The translations under genes were made by a program, and so were the position numbers. The notes beneath the pieces are model-generated. The model worked only from the letters and a program-made list of their open reading frames with translations. It was not told the DNA's origin and did not search any database. Shown here in pieces: positions 12,395-23,400 of a DNA stretch of 64,000 nt. Each line of letters starts with the position of its first letter. The stretch's first letter is position 1. Origin of the DNA: Liolophura sinensis (lineage: Eukaryota > Mollusca > Polyplacophora > Chitonida > Chitonidae); NCBI RefSeq assembly GCF_032854445.1, contig NC_088295.1, positions 55,533,249 to 55,597,248 of the forward strand. Direction: 5' to 3'.

Positions 12395-12545
12395 TTATTG
12401 ATTTATTATTTGATTAGTGTTTTACGCCGTACTCAAGAATACTACACTTATACGACGGCGGCCAGTATTATGATTCATTGATTGTTTGGGGTATAACATC
12501 GTACTTAGCAATTTTTCAGTGAAATAACGACGAGGCAGTATTATG
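12395..12545 (-). repeat. adjacent S1 and S2 SINE fragments
   Basis: 12395-12478 is the S1 3' end in minus orientation, with tail, stem block CGCCGT(12425-12430)/ACGGCG(12455-12460), then 'gccagtattatg'. 12480-12545 is an S2 fragment ('cgtacttagcaatttttcag'). Confidence 0.6.
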
Positions 12546-12904
12546 GATATTTTCGTAGATAACCTATATACCAATCCATGGAGCCTTTTATAACAATGAA
12601 CGCCATTATGCCCTCTGCGAACTACTGCTGTTTGTGGCAAGGCTCCTCGGCACTAAAATAGGTTTGTAACGCTTGCGTAAATAACATAACAATGAAATCT
12701 TTCATGCCAAAAACAAAAACCACTGTGCCTGTTGCGAATTTGAAATAGTTTGTGACAAGGCTTTCCGACACTAACAATATCTGTTGACGTCAGAGCTTCG
12801 TAATCCAGTTATTGCATCAGCCAGAATTGTGACTCTGAAAAACACTGTCAATCGTAAGCTGCGAGGTTTCAAAACACATGACCGAATTTTTTACTCTCGA
12901 GCTC

Positions 12905-12924
12905 AAAAAAAAAAAAAAAAAAAA
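12905..12924 (+). repeat. poly(A) tract, 20 nt
   Basis: An uninterrupted run of A. It may be the tail of an unrecognised retroposed element, but no body could be identified upstream. Confidence 0.8.
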
Positions 12925-14570
12925 CAATTTGGCGAATCCAACTCTAACTGGATTGGAAATACGACTACGACTGAATTCATTAATTACTAGGGAAGAAAAG
13001 GTACTTTCAAAACTACTAACAATGGTCACGCTTTGTGCTAAAGAAAAATTAAAGGCCACAAATGTGCAGTGACTGATGACTGGATCTGCTGTTTTATATA
13101 TCCATAATAAGGATGGAGTGTGTTCCATATTGTCACCCATGCCGTGATATATATTACGTTTAGAAATACGATTTCAAGTCAGTGTAGTATTCTGTGGCTG
13201 ACTCCACAAAGCCAATTCTGTCTTAAGTCAAAATCAAAAAGCACGTCAGAATGCTTGAGTCAAGGTGAGAGATGGATTTATGGAAGGTGCCCCAGAGCAA
13301 TCTGCATAACAGCGCGGGCATGGCATACTTTTAAGGACAAGTGTGACTTTGGATTTTCGCACAGGCCTTGTTCTGCATTTAAAGTTATATGTATAATTTG
13401 TTGACATGAATCAAATCCGGCTTCGTTTAATTTAACCATTAAACAAACTTCCTCATTCCAGCTTGTTCAGTGACTTTCTTTCAAACTTCAAGTTACGTCA
13501 GTAATATGGCACCATAGCAACATCACTGAACCAATCAAGATAGATAATAGGGTTGTTCCCAATTTCACTGCTACCTCAAGAAAGAAACACGTCCCTGATT
13601 GGCTGAAAGAATAAATTCACTTACACTGCTCAGGGTCATACACGTTTCTCTCTTATGAATACATGTTTATATATGTAAAACATATTGCAATAAAACATTA
13701 CACTCATGATAGCTGTACTTGTCCTTTGTTTATAATGAGATTTTTTGTAATTCACGTCACTGGCAGGTGCTCAGCACAGAGGCGTTAAAAAAATTGGCCA
13801 TAGTTAAAACACATGAAGTACACATTGTCATATTACCCGAACAGGCAGTCATTAAGCAAACCTTAACATAACTTTTGAGCATAAATATACATGAATGTTT
13901 AACAACGTTTATGATGTCCATATGTGATAAAATGAGCATAAAAACCACCTATGGGATCTTTTATAAAAAATAATAATTGCATTCACATGTCATTTACCGT
14001 TCCTCAGCCTACCACCCAAAATTGGAATTAACGATCGGTTAATCCCAAACCCGACTGTATCTCACTGGCTTCATCTGGAAACTGTCTGAGGAGCCACTTC
14101 CGCAAACCTTCCCTAATCAGATTTCAGGTACCATTTTCCCTCAATCAAATTGTCTTTTGTTATAATGGCGATCTACGACAAAATGTTTCTGAAAATTGAT
14201 TCATGACGTTTTCGGGAAAGTGGACCCAGACTGGTGCGTGGCATGTCCACACATCGGCGATTGGGTCATTTATAACATGATCAAATGTCCTTGATGACTG
14301 ACCTATCTCCCAGCAGTTACATACCAGTATATGTATAAACATACACTGCACACTGAACACCACGGTCATAAATCAACAGACGATATATGCCTATTCCCAA
14401 CACATAATCTTAGAAACATAAGGCTTATTTTAGCTCTTGTGGAATGCCCCTATTTGAGATAAATATAACTAATATGACAAGCTTGTCTGTTATATACTAC
14501 ATGTAATTGCAGAAAATAATTAACAACGTCAATCTGATGGTCAGTCAGATATTCAGTGGTAACAGGAGCC
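12925..14570. other. intergenic, no gene seen
   Basis: No splice-supported exon, RNA gene or clear repeat found on either strand. Confidence 0.4.
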
Positions 14571-15621
14571 TAGGGGAGACCGGGTTAAGATGAGACACTT
14601 CTTTACAAAATGTAATTAGAAATACACAACATTCCATTTTATCAAATACAATACTTTTATATTAGATGCGAAATAAAAAAAATGTTGACTTTGTGGATCA
14701 AATACCCCGAGAATGGGGTATGTTGATCCATAGCGTGGGGTAAGTTGAGTCGCCACATAAAGAAGCAAGTATCCCTTATCTATTATTAAATAAGTTGTTT
14801 TATTCCAGCATTGTTACAAGTTCTACAAAGATTGGATAATGCGCATGCAATTAAACGTGCCTATTTTACTAGTATATTGTAGCTTTGTAAGTAACACGGG
14901 AATTTGAGTAGGGTAGATCTGTGGGCAGATCTCCCAAGTGTTGCAGGCTCAGCGATATTTTGAACAATGCTTTCATTTATAAAACAGATTTCCTGTTGAC
15001 AAATTCATTTGTTCATTTGCTCAATTGAACATTCATAAGCACCTTTTCCCTCTGCTTATCTATCGCTTATTCTAATCTGGGTTGATCTGAAATCAAATGA
15101 ATTAAATCTAAACTCAAGGATATTTGTAGGTTTATATGACTGACATGAGAAATGTGTGACTGCAGAAGATAAAAATGAAGCTGTAAGAACAACTAAATAT
15201 GTCAACAACAGCCTATGGGGTAAGTTGGTTCATAGCTCACCTTATATGCCTCATCATACACAGCCTAGCCGCACTACTTTTTTTCTTGGAAGTTAAAAAG
15301 CTAGTAATGCTAAAACTAATTTTACATCACAAACCAAATGATTAAAGTATAATGTTTTAGATGTGAAATTCGTTCCAAGCTCACTCTCATTTATCTGTTT
15401 AAGAGAAGAACACATACCTGTTTCAACAGTATTCACTTTTTGTCAAAACTGATTTTGTTGTTTATTTCCCGTGGTGTTGCTACTATGTAACTAGGTGAAA
15501 AAGGTCAGCACATGTTTGTGACAATATATATCGTGCTTTTGTTTTACGTTGTACATCCTGAAACTTTTTAACGGAGGTGGTTCATCTTAGCTCTTTGCTC
15601 AACTTACCTCGGTCTCCCCTA
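14571..15621. mobile_element. non-autonomous DNA transposon, GGGGAGACCG termini
   Basis: The ends are inverted repeats of about 24 bp: left 'TAGGGGAGACCGGGTTAAG', and the right end read inward 'TAGGGGAGACCGAGGTAAG'. Both are bordered by TA, a candidate TA target duplication. Inside are further copies of the terminal word ('ggggtatgttgatcc' near 14716, 'ggggtaagttgagtc' near 14738, 'ggggtaagttggttc' near 15218), plausible sub-terminal transposase sites. No open frame of useful length exists, so it depends on a transposase elsewhere. The superfamily is not certain. Confidence 0.7.
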
Positions 15622-16107
15622 TATAGTCAAATGGCTGTATGAGAACGCTACATCAATTTGGGCAATCACGCGAGACTTGAAATGGTATTTAAATGATTGA
15701 TCACAATAAAAACATACACACCGTCGTGCATGCTTTGGCAATTCAGGGTTCCCTTCAGGTCCATAAAAAAAAAATAAATAAATAACGGAGGAACTGTTTT
15801 TCCTTTTTCACCCCATTTGTGATTCCACGAAATAAGCGCTTGGAATCTCTAAAACAAAGCCATCCGGCTCTGCGCCTATACACAATAATATGTACATATA
15901 TATCTCCATATCACTCACCAGAAAGTCTGTCATCTGTCACTTGATACACAAGTCAACCACGTATCACTATACGACTGAATCTTGTTGCGACATCAAGTCT
16001 GTTCTGGCGTGAGATCTTCATAGACATAACCTGGGGCAGAATCTAGAAATCTTTGGGAATGATCTGACAGTATCACTGGGATCATATTTATGATCCGCAT
16101 AAGCCAT

Positions 16108-16417
16108 GTCTCCACAGACGTGCGATTAAGTTTGGGTTTCTTCATACGATTACTTGACGTTTTCTTCGTGCGATTACCTGACGTATTACTTCTTACAATG
16201 TTTCCATACGTTGACAGCTGCGATTCTATACATCACACTGTCAATCCACCTCAGTTATAAATCTTCATCCGAAGCGTAAAAAAAAATCGTAAATGTTCCA
16301 TTTGCTCTGCGTTAATGCGCATACTTTAGAGAATTCCGTGGAAACACTCCAGCGTATTTTTATAATTCCGATTTTCGGAAGAATTTTCGCAAACGCAACC
16401 GCATGTCTGTGGAAACA
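16108..16417. mobile_element. MITE-like element, TCCACAGACRTGCG termini
   Basis: A 310-bp segment with 28-bp inverted termini. Left starts 'TGTCTCCACAGACGTGCGAT'; right read inward starts 'TGTTTCCACAGACATGCGGT', with about five mismatches. Overlapping open frames occur on both strands (16265-16556) but have no protein similarity I can see. A target duplication is not obvious. Confidence 0.6.
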
Positions 16418-16861
16418 GAGCAATGCCAAAATATTCTTCATGGCGCACTCACAATGCAAAATGCCAAATGAAAACAACAAAACACGCATAACAGGTACTA
16501 AAATAGGTTCGGGATATGTTGGCAAGAGGAAAAGTTATGTGTCAACAACAACATGAGAGCACTTGGGGCAGAATATTGAGATGCTTTCAACTCTACCCAT
16601 CCTTTCATTTTCGCCACAGATCTATTTGTCCCAAAAATAGTTGAGGCTTTCGTCCGTTTGAGGTAGAAAATGAGCTCCCCAGGCTTTGTATGGAGATTCG
16701 TCTACAAGTGAAACCTCGGTCTACCTACACAGGACTATCACAGTTATCTTCTGGAGCTCTTATGGGACGGAATACTTGACCTCCCAGGCGCAACGCCACC
16801 GGTAAGAGTTCAGCCAGTGGTGAAGAAGCACATACCACACGAAGACCAAGGCACAGTTGAC

Positions 16862-17148
16862 ACACATTGTCGACATATGAGCAGTTGCCATGCGTGGGCA
16901 AATGAGGAGTTCTTAAGCATCGACAAATGAACAGTTGCTACCCATTGACAAATGAAAGTTGCCATGCACTGACAACTGAGGGGTTCCTAGGCATGGGCAA
17001 ATGGGTAGTTGCTACCCATCGACAATTGAGCAGTTTCAATGCATTGGCAAATGAGGAGCTCTTAAGCATCGACAAATGAGTAGTTGTCCTGCATTGACAA
17101 ATAAGGAGTTTCTAAGCATCGGCAAATGGGTAGTTGCTTCGTGTCAGT
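16862..17148. repeat. minisatellite, ~26-bp unit, about 11 copies
   Basis: Degenerate tandem copies of 'gcatcgacaaatgagtagtt'-like units. A higher-order alternation of 'ttgccatgc' and 'ttcttaagc' variants is visible. It begins 66 bp beyond the stop codon of the glycosyltransferase gene, so it may be in or next to its 3' UTR. Confidence 0.8.
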
Positions 17149-17213
17149 AAATTTGCACTTGTCATCTGATGACCGGATTTACTTGATACAACATATGATC
17201 AGGTTTCCCGATA

Positions 17214-17499
17214 TCAGCTCCTTCCACTGCCTTCCTTCTCTGGTGTGGTGTCGCTTTTTGTCCACTGCTCATTGTTTTTGTCAGTTTGTTTCACTTCTGG
17301 CAAATCACTCTTCTCTGAAGCAGTGTCTGGTGCGCTTTTTGTCTCCTGTGTAGTATTTTTCTTGTAATCGGGAGGCAGACCTACGTCTATCCATATATGA
17401 GTGTAAAGCTTTTTGAAGTGAATTCCTTTTAGGCTGTATTGGATACTGTTCAGTCCGTCTGTTAAAATTCGCTTTGGTACAGTATCCAGAAGCTTGTGC
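17214..17499 (-). CDS. GT7 gene exon 6: C-terminal part and stop
   Basis: 286 nt ending in TGA at 17216-17214. Acceptor 'TTATTTCATAG'. Encodes 'RILTDGLNSIQYSL' and 'LYTHIWIDVGLPP', then about 45 hydrophilic residues not expected in vertebrate homologues. Confidence 0.9.
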
Positions 17500-20400
17500 C
17501 TATGAAATAACAAAAAAAAAAAAATCCCGCAATCAACGCCAAACTGTAAAGCAAATAACAAAATAAAAATACAGGAACTGAATTTGACTTATTACTAACC
17601 TCACAGTAAAATAAAATGATTGAGGCTGAACAAATAGTATAAGTTTCAGTTCTCCATGTCAACCTAGAGTGCAACTTCTCCAAACTACATGTATAATTTT
17701 GTTTTTTGTGTTGGCGTAGGCTGGAGGAAACCCCAGTACAAGGAGTCAACCACCTCCCTGTGCATGGTACCTGACAAAACCTCCTGACTAAAAGCTGCAG
17801 CCGAAACAGGGAGAGCTGGATTCGAACATGCGACCTCATCAATCAATAGCACAATGTTGGCACGAGCCAGCGCCTAAATCCTCTGAGTCTCCGAGGGCTT
17901 CACTAAACATTTAGAAGGTACATATTGTGAACTCACACTCCATCATAATGATCAGCGGGACTTTTCTTATGGATTATCATCTTGTATCTAGCGATGTTTG
18001 CAGGTGGTCTTTGAATTCTTGCTCCAATTTCATAGATTCTGCAATGGAATGACATCATAACAATTTACCTTTTATTGAACTACGTTTCGTGTACATCTTA
18101 ATAACCCCTTTGAGAGAATAAATCTGCAAGGGTCGCACGGTAGTCTATGCTTTATTATTAAAGTGTTAAATGAGCGGGAACAAAGAATGCTAAAAACCCT
18201 TCATCAACCTTATTGCTTGATTAGAGCTTGGAGGTATAAGCTTATATCAGAATTATCTTGTTAACAATGAGTAATACATCAAGCATTAGCCAAACACTGG
18301 TAAAATAACTAATTATGCTCAGTCTGACTTAAAATCAAACCTATTGTATTGCTCTTTGTTTTTCTATCAACATAACTCAAGATCATCGGTAAATCTGACT
18401 TCAGCTCATGCAGTCTTCATCGCCATCTTTATAGTGCTTGACAAGTTTTATTAAAATTTAGTCTACCAACTGTTTTAATATACAAAAATCAAACAATATT
18501 ACAAGAAAAGGGCAAAATGCTATTTTTAGGTGTTGAAATGATATGACCAGTTAAGTGAAAGTGCAAACATTTTATAATCTTACAGCACCTAATCACCTTT
18601 TACAAGTTGTACCTACCAGCAGATTAGAAGATTTTTAACATTCATAAGTCATGCCGAACACAACATTTTAAGGTATTTCTAAGCGCTTTGAAAAGTATTA
18701 AACCAATATTAAAATGATTTCCCTCATCCGCCACTACCAGGCTGTTGGATTTTGGACATTATTAAAATTGCACACAACGTTTGAGTTTTAAGTGTGTACA
18801 AACCTTTCGCCCATCTCGTCGTCCTCTCCTCCCCATCCCCAAAACATGTTTGAGTATCCATTAACTGCGATGAAAGAGTCCACGGGCATGTTTAGAACCC
18901 CTCCTACAAGCTTATCGTAGGGCAACCTGCGTACAAGAAAGCGAAGAGGTCAAATATAATTTCGTCATACACAGAGTTATTCAATTTTCATAATTTGAAT
19001 TTGCTTCATAATTCGGCTACAATAACTTTCGTGTGCATAAAAAAAGAAACTATCCCATATTTTTAAATCTGACGTTGTTACGAAATTATTTTTTTTTCAC
19101 CCATGCATTATAATTCTACTTCTACTGCACAATGAGGATGGTATATCTATATACAAAGACCGTCAATTCCATCTGAGAATATCAGAAAAGTGATCAGCAA
19201 AATCATCAATGTTGTGATATGTATTGGTTTACTTTTAGTTCAGAAGTCAATCAAGAGGTTTACAAAATGTGTCAAGAACTTTAAGCTAATGCCTTTCAGA
19301 ACGTCAACAAATGGTATACTATAGTACCTTTCCCGAGCAATGGTGACTGGATCGGTTCTAAGCTGAAGTATTCTTTCAGTAAATTAGTACTTAGTTACCA
19401 GTTTGCCCACTAAAGGTCATCGCAAAAGCAGGATCGCACAGTAGACTGCACAACTTTGGTTAGGCTAGCCGGGAAGGATTCTCCATTGGGACACACAGAC
19501 TTTCACTTTATCAACAGTTGTGAGAAAAATTAGGCAGACGACATTCAGCTGGTCACGTGATAACCATGGAGCCAACCATACAGAGGTAATTGATTGTAGT
19601 TGTACACGTATACTTCACTAGACTGGGCAAAAGTCATACTACCGCATTGTAACTTTCCCACCTCAACGTGCGGTGAGACAAAGTTGACAACTGGTCTGAC
19701 ACTTACTTGTAGTCAAGAGTGTCCACAGCCACTGAGAGGTGTCGAGGGGTTCGTGGACACCTGTACAGGATCCGGTCATCTTCAGGGATCAGGTCGACGT
19801 CGTGAAATATGAAACAGTGGAAGTCACCGAAATATATAGCCTCTAGGAAACCCGCGTTCATCAGCTTGCCCTTGTTAAACGTTGTGTTGCCAATCTGTTT
19901 GCAAAAAAAGACGTAGTTACGAGGTTATTTGTGTTACGGAAGATTGTCAGCAAAATACTGTGAATATATATCTAGGTATATACAAAATGTTGTATTAACT
20001 TTATACCGAGGGGGAACAACATGTTTACAAAACTGCATTTCGCGATTTTGTAAATCCTTTTTTTTTATTTTGATTTTAGTCAGAACGTTTAATGGTAAAC
20101 GTTATATAAATGTTATATTGCTGATTTATAGATTATCCATGTATATAATAGCCATGCGCATATCCTTGAACCGCAAACCAGATATTTTTATTAAAAAATA
20201 CAAGAGATTATATTGTACTACTCAAGCGCTGATAAACAGCAGATGTGTCTGTTTTCGCTTCCTTGTTTTATACTGTTGCAATAATCCACAACTTGAGCCT
20301 TCCCTGCCTTAATCAGGAATGATACAGGTAATGCACATATGTCCTATCCCCGTTACCCATGGTAATAATGTATGCAATCGGTGTGGTGATTAGCTTATGA

Positions 20401-23400
20401 GTTAGCATAGTCTCTTGTCAGGAAACAGGAGAGTTGGGTGAGCTATATATACACGTTGATCTTAACATTATAACGCCAAGGTTATACATATATACAGTCA
20501 TAGTGCCGCAATCGATTTAACAGCGTTTCACAATATAGGCATTACAAATGAACCACGTCAAGGTTATAAAAATATATATAGTTATAGTGCGGCAATCGAT
20601 TTAATAGCGTTTCATAATATAGGATCAAGCTTTATGTAGCTATATTCCCTCACTCTGGATACATAATAATCATATCAAATCAATCGCCGCAGATGAATTG
20701 ACAGTGAGACGGACATACATATCAGCAATGTAATTTTACAACACTAGCTGAAACTCAAGCCACAATATCAAAAAATCTTGAAATTATTATCATTACACAA
20801 ACACTGGAAATGCTTTATACACATCTTACACGTAAAATACATGCAAAATACACGTAAGTACGTGACGCCACCATACCCGTGGGACCACTTAATTTTCATC
20901 AGCACATTCTTACATAAACCCCATTTTTAGGCAGTCAGGATGTAACCAATGCTGGGTAACGTTTGTGATGTAATACAGAAATGGATCACATTAAACAGTA
21001 AGCCGCAAATCTGATTACAGGATGTCAGCTTACTGCTTAAAATTCCGTCACTGACAGTTGACTGGCGACTAAACTAATTACAGCGTATTCAGACGCTTCC
21101 TTATCTCTATACGAACGAAGGTATGTCGGCGCATGAGAGCTCAATTAATAAATCTAACTATTCAGACGGATTAATAATAAATGAGGAAGACTCAAATCGA
21201 TAATGATATCTGCCAGATCAAGACAGCACGCACCTGTTCGACAACAAAAATCTGGAAGTCTAGAAGCTGACGTTTAAGCAGGGGCAGCAGATGATAGAGT
21301 AGAATCCTGAGGTGTTGTTCTCGGTTACGAAATGGAATCACAATTCCAACTCTGCGAGGAGATCGACAGTGGCTAGGCCGCCATAATCCTCCCTTCTTAA
21401 CGTCTCTGTTAATGTTGATCACATCCTCCATCGTCACATTCAGAGTTTTGTTAATGTTAACCTCTATTGGACCGACTAGAAGAAAAAAGAAAACACATTT
21501 AGACTGGTTGATTAACTGGTTGATTGACTGACTCACTGATGGATTGAGTGTTGTTTAACGCCATACGCAAAAATGTATCAAATTTATACATTCTCATGTA
21601 TAAGAATTATATCTGAAGAAACGTGGTCTTCAACTCACGTTAGGCTTAACAAACACAGTCGCTTATTGTTACCAGTAGTAATAGTGAGACAGATTCTGGT
21701 GGGAAAAAAAATTCAAGCAAAACGGGTCATTTTGATAAATTGTATAATTTTGTGATAAAGAAAACCTTCACTGCCAAGGAGGAATACAACATAGGGCACA
21801 AAGGAGAGGGTATCAAATATTGAGCAAGACGAATCCTATAAGAGTAAAAGCAATCTGATTGTGTGATAGGAAGAGTGTAAGAGATTTCTGGGTTTTGTCC
21901 GATGTTTTACGCTGTATTCGCCTGTATGACTATAATATTCAGATGTACTGATGAGGCCGACTCTCCTACGACGACGCATTCCAGTCGAGGAAACCACGCC
22001 ACAACGCGGAAAAAGAGACTGCTAAAGACTGTTATATAAAACCGAAAAAAAGTGTAGCTGTAAGATAAACCAGCACGGTCTTGTGGTTTAATAGCTTCAT
22101 TATTAGTGGATTCTATTACATAGCAAACCCCAAGCTATCTTTCAGATGTTACAACAAATATGAGTACACAATGCTGATGGACAGAATGCAAACATCAGCG
22201 TAAAATATATGAAAGGATAATTAAGGTACCTAACTTGCTCTATTTAAATTATGTGTCAGGAGATTTTGTGTTTGTAAACATTCATTACCGTAAAAGAGGA
22301 GTTTTCACAACAGCGATGCTTCCCCTGTGAAACGGAATTCTTCGGTGCTTTCAGCAAAGCGTTATGCCGTTATCGATCACTTTGACCTCTAAGTGCATGT
22401 TTGTTTCGCACATATGCAGCGCAGATTGCCACAGGTGTCAGCCTGATGACGTCACCGCCTCGGTGTTTGCCACTCGCAGGTCATCCTGGCACCATGACCA
22501 TGCCAATCTATACACGTACTGCATATTTATGCATAAATATAGCCGTTGGTGTAAACAGCATGCTTACTTCTGAAAGCTCTCCAACATACGACTCTTTTTT
22601 AGACAAACATTGACAAATGACAGTCTATAAGTGGTAGCAGTTTATCATGCCCATCAAGTTGCTACAGTCTTGAACCGCATTTGGTCATCATATGGCGTGG
22701 AAGTGTTCTCCACTCGGATTTGAAATGCGTGCCAACCATTTCGCCATTGCTGGATCAATGCAGATAATCATTTCCATATAGCCTACTCATAATCCATTAA
22801 TAACCCAAAATAAATCCACACCATGGAGACCCTTTCACCTTAAGCATTTGCATGGCATCACATGTATGTAGTTTGATGTTTAACAAATACTGGGTTTTTG
22901 CAATCCGTACGCACACTTGTCTCTAGTAATTGTCTTACTCTTGCTATGAAAATATGTGTAGGCGTTTTCTCGTATTATTGTTTTTATATGTATGGAATAT
23001 CGGGGGACGATATTTATACATCTCTGTCTGACATCATTACTTCAAAGCGTCCGGCTGTGATACGTTTATTAAGTATCTATAAGGGCATTTTGGTGACATA
23101 TTAAATCACCAGCGTAATTTAATTTCATTATGCGCTCGTATGTAAGGGTTCTGAGATGTCATTACACAAAAAGTTTCGGACAACTTGCCGCATTTGACAG
23201 TTATTAATTCAGCGGGTTTATCTATTTATGCCAAATTTACTCTACACATGGAAGCTATTACACCGTCATGTTTTTGTCCAACATTTAACGTGAAACTGAT
23301 ACTCAAACGGTTTTAACGTCTGTTAGCTATGTGATACGGTATTTGGAATCGATTTATGTATACATAGATCCCGCAATTTGATGAAATTATGAAATCTGTA

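Noticed and set aside
16862-17148. Regularly repeated ~26-bp words, CRISPR-like at first sight
   Set aside because: The units are contiguous and degenerate with no unique spacers, and the genome is eukaryotic; a minisatellite.
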